A DNA stretch of 64,000 bases from contig CAZNPW010000001.1 of NCBI GenBank assembly GCA_964575185.1, forward strand, positions 56,302-120,301. The letters are read 5' to 3'. Of the stretch, positions 25,761 through 35,865 are shown one piece after another. The first letter of the stretch is position 1; each line of letters opens with the position of its first letter. The stretch comes from CAZNPW01 sp964575185 (GTDB taxonomy: Bacteria; Pseudomonadota; Alphaproteobacteria; Rhodobacterales; Rhodobacteraceae). The notes beneath the pieces are model-generated. The model was given only the letters and a program-made list of their open reading frames with translations. It was not told the DNA's origin and did not search any database. The position numbers were made by a program, and so were the translations under genes.

Positions 25761-27929
25761 TCAGACATGCCTGAACCAGATTGCCGACAGCGCGGGCAAG
25801 GTGACAAGCGCCGATTGCGCCTGCCCGTGCCAGCCCTGCGGTTCGGTGGAGACGCCTCCCGCGTTCCCCTTGCCCGCGCCGCCGTAGGTGGTGGCGTCGG
25901 TGTTGAGGATCTCCTCCCACCGCCCCGCCACGGGCAGGCCCAGCCGATACTGCCGTTCCACCGGCGTTAGGTTCACGACGCAGACGACCGGCGGGTCGCC
26001 CGCCCGGCCCTTGCGCACCCAGGAATAGACCGACGCCTCGGCGTCGTTGCTTTCGATCCACTGGAAGCCCTCGGGGCGCGTGTCGTTGACGTGCAGCGCG
26101 GGGGTGTCGCGGTAAAGGCGGTTGAGGTCGCGGACCAGCGCCTGCACGCCGCGGTGTTCGGGCAGGTCGCACTGGTGCCAGTCGAGCGACTGGTTGTGGT
26201 TCCACTCGCGCCCTTGCGCGAACTCCTGCCCCATGAAGAGGAGCTTCTTGCCCGGGTGGCCCCACATGAAGCCGTAATAGGCGCGCAGGTTCGCGAACTT
26301 CTGCCAGGCGTCGCCGGGCATCCTGGCCAGCATCGACCCCTTGCCGTGCACGACCTCGTCATGGCTGATCGGCAGGATGTAGTTTTCCGACCAGGCGTAG
26401 TGCAGGCCGAAGGTCATCTGGTGGTGGTGGTAGCGGCGGTGGATCGGGTCGCGCGCCATGTAGGCCAGGGTGTCGTTCATCCAGCCCATGTTCCACTTGA
26501 ACCCGAAGCCGAGGCCGCCGTGGTTGACCGGGCGGCTGACGCCGGGGAAGGCGGTGCTTTCCTCGGCCACCGTCATGATCCCCGGCACCTCGCCGTAGAC
26601 GGCCACGTTCATCGCGCGCAGCATCGCGATGGCCTCGTAGTTTTCGCGGCCCCCGTCGCGGTTCGGGACCCACTCGCCCGACTTGCGGGAGTAGTCGCGG
26701 TAGAGCATCGAGGCCACCGCATCGACGCGCAGCCCGTCGACGTGGAACTCCTCCAGCCAATACAGCGCGTTCGAGACGAGGAAGTTCCGCACTTCCGTGC
26801 GCCCGTAGTTGTAGATCAGCGTGTTCCAGTCCTGGTGGAACCCCTCGCGCGGGTCGGCGTGTTCGTAAAGCGCGGTGCCGTCGAAGCGGCCCAACCCGTG
26901 CGCGTCGGTCGGGAAATGCCCCGGCACCCAGTCGAGGATCACGCCCAGGCCCCGCCGGTGCGCGGCATCGACGAAGGCCGCGAACTCGGGCGGGGTGCCG
27001 TGGCGGATCGTGGGGGCGTAGAGGCCGACGGGCTGGTAGCCCCAGCTTCCGTCGAAGGGGTATTCGCTGACCGGCAGAAGCTCGAGGTGGGTGAAGCCCA
27101 TGTCGGCGGCGTAGCCGACGAGCTGGTCGGCCAGTTCGAGGTAGGAGAGCATCCGGTCGCCGGGCGCGCGCTTCCACGACCCGAGGTGGACCTCGTAGAC
27201 GCTGATCGGGGCGTCGACGTTCTGCAGGGCGGCGCGGCGGTCCATCCAGGCGGCGTCGTCCCATTTGCCCGTGATGCGGCGGACCACGGAGGCGTTTGCG
27301 GGGGGGTGCTCGCTGCCGAAGCCCACCGGGTCGGCCTTCAGCGGCAGAAGCGCGCCACCCGGCCCGCGGATCTCGTATTTGTAGGTCGCGCCTTCGCCGA
27401 GGCCGGGGATGAAGATCTCCCACACCCCCGTGGCGCCCCGCCGCCGCATCGGGTGGCGGCGGCCGTCCCAGATGTTGAAGTCGCCGACGACCGACACCCG
27501 TTCGGCGTTCGGCGCCCAAACGGCGAAATGGACGCCATCGACGCCCTCGTGGGTGATGCAATGCGCGCCCAGCACCTGCCAGAGGCGCTTGTGGGTGCCC
27601 TCGCTGAACAGGTATTCGTCCATCTCGCCCAGGACGGGGCCGAAGGCGAAGGGATCGTGGAACTCCCACGTCACGCCGCCGCCGCTCGCGCGCAGCCGGT
27701 AGGGCACCCGTTTCGGCAGGGTCGCGGTGAACAGCCCGGGGACGGGCTCGGCGTCGCAGGCGACGGGCTTGCCCGTGGCCGGCAGCACCTCGAGCCGGTC
27801 GGCCCCGGGCACGAAGGCGGTGACGGTCCAGGACTTGCCCCGACGGTGCGGGCCGAGCACCGCGAAGGGGTCGCCGTGGCGGCCCTCGGCGATGGCCCGG
27901 GCGGCACCCTCCTCGATCCGATCCGACAT
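25761..27929 (-). CDS. glgB: 1,4-alpha-glucan branching enzyme GlgB
   Basis: A 722-aa GH13 enzyme that introduces alpha-1,6 branches into glycogen. N-terminal CBM48 modules (FAVLGPHRRGKSWTVTAFVP and HFAVWAPNAERVSVVGDFN) precede the barrel; the nucleophile Asp is in VDGLRVDAVASMLYRDYSR near residue 400, the acid Glu in MTVAEESTAFPGV near 455 and the third Asp in LPISHDEVVHGKGSM near 525. The start at 27929 follows GAGGGAGGGG. It is 35 bp behind glgP and 25 bp ahead of glgC. Confidence 0.97.
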   Translation of the reverse strand: MSDRIEEGAARAIAEGRHGDPFAVLGPHRRGKSWTVTAFVPGADRLEVLPATGKPVACDAEPVPGLFTATLPKRVPYRLRASGGGVTWEFHDPFAFGPVLGEMDEYLFSEGTHKRLWQVLGAHCITHEGVDGVHFAVWAPNAERVSVVGDFNIWDGRRHPMRRRGATGVWEIFIPGLGEGATYKYEIRGPGGALLPLKADPVGFGSEHPPANASVVRRITGKWDDAAWMDRRAALQNVDAPISVYEVHLGSWKRAPGDRMLSYLELADQLVGYAADMGFTHLELLPVSEYPFDGSWGYQPVGLYAPTIRHGTPPEFAAFVDAAHRRGLGVILDWVPGHFPTDAHGLGRFDGTALYEHADPREGFHQDWNTLIYNYGRTEVRNFLVSNALYWLEEFHVDGLRVDAVASMLYRDYSRKSGEWVPNRDGGRENYEAIAMLRAMNVAVYGEVPGIMTVAEESTAFPGVSRPVNHGGLGFGFKWNMGWMNDTLAYMARDPIHRRYHHHQMTFGLHYAWSENYILPISHDEVVHGKGSMLARMPGDAWQKFANLRAYYGFMWGHPGKKLLFMGQEFAQGREWNHNQSLDWHQCDLPEHRGVQALVRDLNRLYRDTPALHVNDTRPEGFQWIESNDAEASVYSWVRKGRAGDPPVVCVVNLTPVERQYRLGLPVAGRWEEILNTDATTYGGAGKGNAGGVSTEPQGWHGQAQSALVTLPALSAIWFRHV

Positions 27930-27964
27930 CGGCCCCTCCCTCAAAAGTCCGACGTGTCCGCGTG

Positions 27965-30391
<2,427 letters not shown>

Positions 30392-30451
30392 TACGGTTTC
30401 GCGCCCCCGGGGCGTCAAGCCCGGCGTGCGGATGCGAGTCGGCGGGCGCGC

Positions 30452-30533
30452 CAAAGCGCTTTCATCCTAGGCACGATCATCCCGCGAAGAAAAGCCCGCA
30501 AGTCGGGCAAAAGCGCCGTTCAAAGCGCTTTCA
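30452..30533. promoter_or_regulatory. Pair of LacI-family-type operators upstream of glgP
   Basis: Two copies of the 10-bp palindrome AAAGCGCTTT with a central CG, at 30453-30462 and 30522-30531, both followed by TCA on the plus strand. Centres are 69 bp apart. A palindrome with central CG of this form is typical for LacI/GalR-family regulators of sugar genes. The distal copy overlaps the stop codon of the upstream dehydrogenase gene. No LacI gene is in the window, so the regulator must be elsewhere. Confidence 0.72.
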
Positions 30534-31259
30534 GGTCAGCGTCCAGCCGCCGTCGATGACATGCGCCACGCCCGTCGTGTAGGCACTTTCGTCCGACGCG
30601 AGGTAGACGACCAGCGCCGCGATCTCCTCGGGCCGGCCGATGCGGCCGATCGGCTGGCGGGCGATGAAGGCGCGCCGCGCGGCCTCGTAGTCGCCGGTGG
30701 CGCGCAGGCGGCCCTCGAGGCTGGGGCTTTCGACGGTGCCGGGGCAGATCGCGTTGCAGCGGATGCCGCGGGTGATGAAGTCGGCGGCGATGGCCTTGGT
30801 CAGGCCGATCACGCCGGCCTTCGTGGCCCCGTAGACATAGCGGTTGGGTGCCCCGATGATCGACCCGACGGCGCTGGCCATGTTGATGATCGACCCGTGG
30901 CCCCGGTCGAGCATCGCGGGCAGGAAGGCCCGGCACATCCGGTGCATGCCCTTCAGGTTCAAATCGACGCTGAAATCCCACTGGGCGTCGTCGCAGTCGA
31001 GGATCGTGCCCGATGCGACGAAGCCCGCGCAGTTGAACAGCACGTCCACCGGGCGCACGGCGGCGGCGACCGAGGCCGCGTCGCGCACGTCGAGGACATG
31101 CGTCTCGCAGCCCGCGGCGGCGAGATCGCTGAGCGTCTCGGCCTTCACGTCGGTCGCGATGACCCGCGCGCCTTCGGCCAGCATGGCGAGCGCGCTCGCC
31201 CGCCCGATCCCCGCGCCTGCCGCCGTCACCAGCGCCGTCTTGCCGTCCAGCCGTCCCAT
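30531..31259 (-). CDS. Short-chain dehydrogenase/reductase, BDH2 (DHRS6)-like
   Basis: A 242-aa Rossmann enzyme with the classical SDR features: TAAGAGIG nucleotide loop, Asp in VIATDV (NAD preference), NCAG near residue 86, Ser in NMASAVGS and catalytic YVYGATK near 143. The whole sequence strongly recalls human BDH2/DHRS6 (opening GRLDGK, ILDCDDAQWDFS, IRCNAICPGTV, DESAYTTG, DGGW). Bacterial relatives include sugar-acid dehydrogenases such as 2-keto-3-deoxy-L-fuconate dehydrogenase. The substrate cannot be decided. It follows the SGNH hydrolase gene by 4 bp and precedes the glycogen operon on the same strand. Confidence 0.87.
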   Translation of the reverse strand: MGRLDGKTALVTAAGAGIGRASALAMLAEGARVIATDVKAETLSDLAAAGCETHVLDVRDAASVAAAVRPVDVLFNCAGFVASGTILDCDDAQWDFSVDLNLKGMHRMCRAFLPAMLDRGHGSIINMASAVGSIIGAPNRYVYGATKAGVIGLTKAIAADFITRGIRCNAICPGTVESPSLEGRLRATGDYEAARRAFIARQPIGRIGRPEEIAALVVYLASDESAYTTGVAHVIDGGWTLT

Positions 31260-31263
31260 GGCG

Positions 31264-31914
31264 TCACTCCTGCCTGCGCGCGACGTGGTGCCGGATCGCC
31301 GCCGCGACCGCAAGGCCGAAGGCGGGCAGCGCCGCTTCGGCGTAGTGGATGCCGTCGACGGGCGAGACGGCGATGTGGGCGCCCGCGTCCAGGACCGGCA
31401 GTCCGGCGCGCAGGCCCATGGCGCGGAAGGCGGGCCAGAGGGCGCGCGAGGTGGCCGCCGCCCCGGCGAAGACGAGGCCGAGGTCGCCCACCTCCTCCAC
31501 CGGCGGGGGGCAGATGACGAGCGTGGCGGGCGCGCCCTGCCCCGGGCCGGCGGCGGACTGGCGGATGGTGGTGACCAGCCGCTCCACCCCCAGCGCGATG
31601 TCGGTCGCGGTCACCGAAAACCGCGCCTTGAGGTCGTTCGTCCCCAGCATGACGACGACGAGGTCGAGCGGCCGGTGGCTTTCCAGAAGCGCGGGCAGGA
31701 CGGTCAGGCCGTTGCGGTGGGGGCCTTCGATGGGGTCGTCGTGCACGGTCGTGCGGCCGGGCTGGCCTTCGACCGTGACCTCCCACCCCGGCAGGGCGGC
31801 GGCCATGTGCGTCGTCCAGCGCGCGGCGTGCGGAAACCGCCCGCTGTCGCCGAAGCCGGTCATCGGCGGGGTGCCGTGGGTGTTGCTGTCGCCGAAGACC
31901 ATCAGGTGCCGCAT
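31264..31914 (-). CDS. SGNH/GDSL-family hydrolase
   Basis: A 216-aa esterase-type protein. The four SGNH blocks are visible: nucleophile Ser in MVFGDSNTHG at residues 5-14, the block II Gly region, Asn in LGTNDLK near 83 and the Asp-His pair in SPVDGIHYAE near 190. No signal peptide, so it is cytosolic. It resembles arylesterase/acylhydrolase proteins (substrate unknown). ATG 31914 was chosen because GDSN should lie close to the N-terminus; the frame extends upstream to 32067. Four bases separate it from the BDH2-like dehydrogenase, suggesting a shared transcript. Confidence 0.87.
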   Translation of the reverse strand: MRHLMVFGDSNTHGTPPMTGFGDSGRFPHAARWTTHMAAALPGWEVTVEGQPGRTTVHDDPIEGPHRNGLTVLPALLESHRPLDLVVVMLGTNDLKARFSVTATDIALGVERLVTTIRQSAAGPGQGAPATLVICPPPVEEVGDLGLVFAGAAATSRALWPAFRAMGLRAGLPVLDAGAHIAVSPVDGIHYAEAALPAFGLAVAAAIRHHVARRQE

Positions 31915-32038
31915 CGTCGCCTCCGCCCCTCGCGGGGGGACCGTGCCGCAGCCCGCGCCCGCGGGCAAGCGTTTGCGCTTGCACGGCATCCGCGCGGGCC
32001 TAGCATCCGGCCGGGGCAAATGGCGGAAGGCTGCGGCG

Positions 32039-32332
32039 ATGGTCATCGAATGGCTGAGCTTCCGCATCGACCCGGCGGACCAGCCCGCCTGGCGTGCGGC
32101 CGATGCGGCGATCTGGACGCCCGCGCTCGCGGCGCAGCCGGGCTATCTGGGCAAGGAGTGCTGGGTGGATCGCGCCGATCCGGCCAGCCTGTCGCTGGTC
32201 ATCCGGTGGCAGAGCCACGCCGCCTGGCAGGCCGTGCCGCGCGACCTGCTGGAGGCGACCGAGGCCGCGTTCCGGGCGCGCCTGGGCCGCGGCTGGCCCG
32301 TCCTGACCTGCACCGCGCTGGACGTGACGTGA
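32039..32332 (+). CDS. TIGR03792-like small conserved protein
   Basis: A 97-aa cytosolic protein beginning MVIEWLSFRIDPADQPAW, with PGYLGKECWVD and LVIRWQSHAAWQAVPRDLL. This pattern matches the small TIGR03792 family, a ferredoxin-fold-like group best known from cyanobacteria and of unknown function. It is divergent from the SGNH hydrolase and ends 214 bp before the next gene. Confidence 0.72.
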   Translation: MVIEWLSFRIDPADQPAWRAADAAIWTPALAAQPGYLGKECWVDRADPASLSLVIRWQSHAAWQAVPRDLLEATEAAFRARLGRGWPVLTCTALDVT

Positions 32333-32481
32333 CGCGGCGGATTGCGGCAAAATCCTGACCGAACCTTGAAGATCGTGGAACCGGTCCCACATCTTGCGGG
32401 TTGACAGGCCGGACGAGCCCCAGATCAGGTGGCACTTCGTCACAGCCATGCGACGGATGCATGGCAGGCATGAAAAAACTG

Positions 32482-32511
32482 TTGACCCGAATCGGGGTAA
32501 ACCGGCTAGGA
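32482..32511 (+). promoter_or_regulatory. Probable sigma-70 promoter of the DUF6280-like gene
   Basis: TTGACC (32482-32487), an 18-bp spacer and CTAGGA (32506-32511), 36 bp ahead of the ATG at 32547. Inferred by consensus only. Confidence 0.5.
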
Positions 32512-32546
32512 AACAGGCAAATCGAAAAAGACAAGAGACCGACGTG

Positions 32547-32873
32547 ATGGCACAAGCGATCGACAGCACCGCCTTCAACTTCGAACAGGGCCAGCGCGCG
32601 CGCAAGCTTTTCGCGGCGGTGGTGCTGGCCGCGCTGGACGATGCCATCGCCGACGACAAGAAATACGGCAACGGGGCCGACCAGATCGCGCGCTGGGCGC
32701 GGTCGCGCGACGGGCGCGAGGTGCTGTCCTGCGCGGGCATCGACCCGAACGAGCGCGTCGTCAAGGGCCTGATGGATTTCGTCGGCAAGGGCGTGCGCAC
32801 CAGCGTCGCGCTGTCGCGCGAGGAAAGCGAGCGCCGCCACGCGCTGGAACTGCTGGAGCAGGAAGCGGCCTGA
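32547..32873 (+). CDS. DUF6280-like small conserved protein
   Basis: A 108-aa acidic protein (MAQAIDSTAFNFEQGQRARK, LFAAVVLAALDDAIADDKKY, REVLSCAGIDPNERVVKGL) that I associate with the DUF6280 family of Rhodobacteraceae. No catalytic motif, signal peptide or membrane segment is visible, and its function is unknown. The start at 32547 agrees with the promoter-like site 36 bp upstream; the open frame further upstream is not conserved in character. It ends at a strong hairpin shared with the convergent gene. Confidence 0.75.
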   Translation: MAQAIDSTAFNFEQGQRARKLFAAVVLAALDDAIADDKKYGNGADQIARWARSRDGREVLSCAGIDPNERVVKGLMDFVGKGVRTSVALSREESERRHALELLEQEAA

Positions 32874-32894
32874 CCGGCCTGCGCCCGGCCTGCC

Positions 32895-32919
32895 GAAGGC
32901 ACCCTGCGGGGTGCCTTTC
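32895..32919. terminator. Bidirectional hairpin terminator
   Basis: AAGGCACCC / GGGGTGCCTTT stem with a TGC-type loop, located between the convergent genes ending at 32873 and 32931. A-rich on one side and T-rich on the other, so it can serve both strands. Confidence 0.8.
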
Positions 32920-32930
32920 GCGTTCTTCGG

Positions 32931-33557
32931 TCAGCCCTGTGCGTCGTGCAGCGCGATCAGGCGGTTGATCTCGGCACGGACGAGCTTGCGCACGTTGGTG
33001 GTGATCCGCTCGCCGATCCGGCCCTGAAGCTCCTCGCGCAGGATCTCGCGGATCAGCGCCCGCAGCGCGGCGTCGGAGTGCGGGGCCTGCGGCGGGTCGC
33101 CATCGGCAGGGGCCGCGACCAGTCCGGCCCCGGCCGGGTCGGCATCGGGCGCGGCATCGGGTTCCGGCGCGGGGTCGGGCGCCGGATCGGGCGGGGTGTC
33201 CCACAGCGCGGCGGGCCAGGCGGCGGTGGTCGGCGCGGCATCGCCGGTGTCGGATTCGAACCCCTGCGCGGGCACGGCGGCCCCGATCACCTCGACCGCG
33301 CGCGGCAGGGCGGCACCGGCGTGGACGCGCTGGGCGGCGGTGAGGATCAGCTTCGGCGGCGGCGCGTCGTGGCGCGCCACCGGGGCCGCCTCGGGCCCTT
33401 CCGGCCCCGCCGCGGTCACAATCGCGGGCACCCTGCCGCGCACGGCCAAGAGCGCCTCGTCCGACACCAGCCGCCGGATCGCGGACAGCACGTCCTCGAT
33501 CTGGCCTTCCGTCATCCGCTCGCCCGTCGGGCGGTCGGGGAAGGGGCGGTCGTTCAT
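32931..33557 (-). CDS. PopZ-like architecture protein (N- and C-terminal helices joined by acidic Pro-rich linker)
   Basis: A 208-aa protein of unassigned function. A short N-terminal helix (QIEDVLSAIRRLVSDEALL, about residues 18-36) and a C-terminal helical block (ALRALIREILREELQGRIGE with NVRKLVRAEINRLIALHD) flank a long disordered linker rich in Pro, Ala and Asp. This is the layout of the polar organiser PopZ (DUF2497), which has EEILxSIRRI near the N-terminus and an oligomerising C-terminus. The resemblance is in layout and short motifs, not across the full length, so the call is tentative. It is monocistronic and convergent with the DUF6280-like gene. Confidence 0.6.
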   Translation of the reverse strand: MNDRPFPDRPTGERMTEGQIEDVLSAIRRLVSDEALLAVRGRVPAIVTAAGPEGPEAAPVARHDAPPPKLILTAAQRVHAGAALPRAVEVIGAAVPAQGFESDTGDAAPTTAAWPAALWDTPPDPAPDPAPEPDAAPDADPAGAGLVAAPADGDPPQAPHSDAALRALIREILREELQGRIGERITTNVRKLVRAEINRLIALHDAQG

Positions 33558-33641
33558 CCTGGATGACCCGTTTCTCTGCTCGGCGGAAGGATAGCGCCGA
33601 ATGCGTCCCGACACAACGATTTGTGCCGGTGTCACGCAACG

Positions 33642-35030
33642 CTAGTCGCCGGAGCCGACCGACTTCAGGATCCGGTCGAGCGCGCGGCCCCGGTCGGTGT
33701 GGATGGGCGCGTCCTTGACCAGGTTGTAGTACTGCGCCGGGTCGTAGGTCGGGATGCCGAGCTGCAGGTGCTCGACCGTCAGGAGACCCATGGACGACAG
33801 CAGGCGGTAGACCCCGACGTAGCGCTGCGCCTCGGACTGGAGTTTCGCCTGCCGGGCGTCGAGCAGGTCCTGCTCGGCGTCGAGCACGTCGAGCGTGGTG
33901 CGCGCGCCGAGCGTCGCCTCGTCGCGCGTGCCCTCGAAGGCCTGCTGCGCGGCGGCGATCTGGCGGTCGTTCGCCTCGATCTGGGCCGAGGTGACGAGGA
34001 TGTTGGACCAGGCGTTGCCGACCGCCTGTTCGACGAGGACGCCGTTCTGCAGGAGCGCCGCCCGCGCGGCTTCCTCGCGCTGGATCGCGGCACGCAGGTT
34101 CGAGGCGAGGCCCCCACCCGCATAGAGGGTCTGGCCGAGACGCAGGCTGAGGCGCGAGCTCTCGAGGCCGGTCGAGAGGTCGGTCGAGAACCCGGCCTCG
34201 GCCGTCACCTGGGGCTGCATGTTGGCGCGCGCGCGCGCGACGTTGAGGCCGGCCAGCGCCACCTCGCGCTGGCTTTGCCGGACGCGGGGCTGGCTCTGCA
34301 AGGCGATCGCGACCGCCTCGTCCAGGGTGTTCACGGTGTCGGGCGTCGGCGGCAGGGGCTGGAGGTTGCCCGGATAGGCCCCGGTCGCGGCCTTGTAGCT
34401 TTCCCGCGCGACCATCAGGTCGCCCTCGGCCGCGGCGAGCGCCGCGCGCGACTGCGCCAGCCGCGCCTCGGCCAGCGCCACGTCGGTGCGGGTGATCTCG
34501 CCCACGTCGAACCGGTCGCGCGCGGCCTGGAGCTGCTGGGTGATGACGCGCACGTTCGACTGGCGCAGCGCGACCACCTCGGTCGCGAGCCGGACGTTGA
34601 CGAAGGCCGTCACGGCCTCGAGCAGCACGTTCTGCTCGACCGACACCAGCGCCTCGCGCGTCGCCAGCACGTTCTCCTTCGCGGCCTCGATCGCAAGGCG
34701 CCCGCGACCGAAGTCGAGCAGGGTCATCGTGGCCGAGATGCCCGTCGACAACTGAAGCTGCTCGGCCAGACCGTCGCGGAAGCCGGGGATCGGCTCCACC
34801 TCCGACGCGGTATAGCCGGCCTGCAGCACGAAGTTGACGATCGGCTGCAAGGCCGCCACCGACCCCGCCACGTCCTCGTCCGCCGCCCGCAGGAGCGCGC
34901 GGTTCTGGTCGAGCAGGTTGGAGTTGCGGTAGGCCGCGATCAGCGCGTCGGCGAGCGTCTCCGCCTGCGCGGGCAACGTGGCGAAAAGCGTCCCGGCGAC
35001 GGCGACGGCGGACCAGAAGTGGCGGCGCAT
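33642..35030 (-). CDS. tolC: TolC-family outer membrane efflux protein
   Basis: A 462-aa outer-membrane channel for type I secretion and multidrug pumps. It has a signal peptide (MRRHFWSAVAVAGTLFATLP, cleaved after AQA near residue 23) and two tandem OEP repeats of coiled helices and beta strands (ETLADALIAAYRNSNLLDQN, then NTLDEAVAIALQSQPRV). The length fits TolC. It lies 11 bp behind pcm, an arrangement often seen in Rhodobacteraceae. The frame is open upstream past pcm, but the signal peptide fixes the start at 35030. Confidence 0.95.
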   Translation of the reverse strand: MRRHFWSAVAVAGTLFATLPAQAETLADALIAAYRNSNLLDQNRALLRAADEDVAGSVAALQPIVNFVLQAGYTASEVEPIPGFRDGLAEQLQLSTGISATMTLLDFGRGRLAIEAAKENVLATREALVSVEQNVLLEAVTAFVNVRLATEVVALRQSNVRVITQQLQAARDRFDVGEITRTDVALAEARLAQSRAALAAAEGDLMVARESYKAATGAYPGNLQPLPPTPDTVNTLDEAVAIALQSQPRVRQSQREVALAGLNVARARANMQPQVTAEAGFSTDLSTGLESSRLSLRLGQTLYAGGGLASNLRAAIQREEAARAALLQNGVLVEQAVGNAWSNILVTSAQIEANDRQIAAAQQAFEGTRDEATLGARTTLDVLDAEQDLLDARQAKLQSEAQRYVGVYRLLSSMGLLTVEHLQLGIPTYDPAQYYNLVKDAPIHTDRGRALDRILKSVGSGD

Positions 35031-35041
35031 GGCGAAACCCC

Positions 35042-35695
35042 CTACAGCGAGAAGCCGCGCGGGGCGGCGAAGCCGGGCAGCACGGGTGCCGCGGCGTTGA
35101 AGGCGAAGCGCCAGGTCATCCGGCCGGCGTCCCGGAACCCGATGCGGACCTGGCCGAGCGGCCCCTGCATGAAGAGCGCCCCGATCCGGCCGCCGTCCTT
35201 GAGCTGGTCGAGGATCGCCTGCGGCACCTCCTCCACCCCGCCCTGGATGGCGATGACGTCGTAGGGCCCGTGCTTCGGCGCGCCCGCGGCAAGGTCGCCC
35301 GCGATGACGGCCGCGTTGTCCACGCCCTCGCGCGCGAGCACCGCCTCGGCCTCGGCCGCGAAGCCCCCGGTCGCCTCGACCGCGACGACCGCCTCGGCCA
35401 GCCGGGCGATCACGGCGGTGGAGTAGCCGAGCCCGCAGCCCACGTCGAGCACGAGGTCGCGCGGGCCGATGTCGAGCGCGTCGAGCATCTTGGCGAGCGT
35501 CCGCGGCTCCAGCACCACGCGGGCGGGGGCGATCGGCACGTTCTCGCCCAGGTAGGCCACCTCGCGCAGGGCGGCGGGCACGAAGGCCTCGCGCGGGACG
35601 CGCAGCATGGCGTCGATGATGGGAAACTTGGTCACGTCCGCCGGGCGGACCTGGGTGTCGACCATCATCGTGCGGCGCGTCTGGAAGTCGGGCAT
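35042..35695 (-). CDS. pcm: Protein-L-isoaspartate O-methyltransferase family protein
   Basis: A 217-aa SAM-dependent enzyme predicted to methylate isoaspartyl residues in damaged proteins. The N-terminus MPDFQTRRTMMVDTQVRPAD is typical of the alphaproteobacterial branch; the SAM motif LVLDVGCGLGYSTAVIA is near residue 78 and the region DVIAIQGGVEEVPQ near 154. In this branch the protein is sometimes regarded as divergent from true Pcm, so the substrate is less certain. It heads a two-gene unit with tolC and is divergent from typA. Confidence 0.85.
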   Translation of the reverse strand: MPDFQTRRTMMVDTQVRPADVTKFPIIDAMLRVPREAFVPAALREVAYLGENVPIAPARVVLEPRTLAKMLDALDIGPRDLVLDVGCGLGYSTAVIARLAEAVVAVEATGGFAAEAEAVLAREGVDNAAVIAGDLAAGAPKHGPYDVIAIQGGVEEVPQAILDQLKDGGRIGALFMQGPLGQVRIGFRDAGRMTWRFAFNAAAPVLPGFAAPRGFSL

Positions 35696-35865
35696 GCGGA
35701 CCTTGCAAAGGATGAACGAAGCGGTTCACGCCCGCCGACACGGCCCGTGTCTGCCACGGATCCGCGCCTGCGGCAACCGCGCAGGGGCGCACAGCAGGAC
35801 GCGCGGGCTCTGGCCTTTCGCGCCCGCCCCGGGTAAGCGCGCGGCGCATCTTCCGGGACGGGCCC

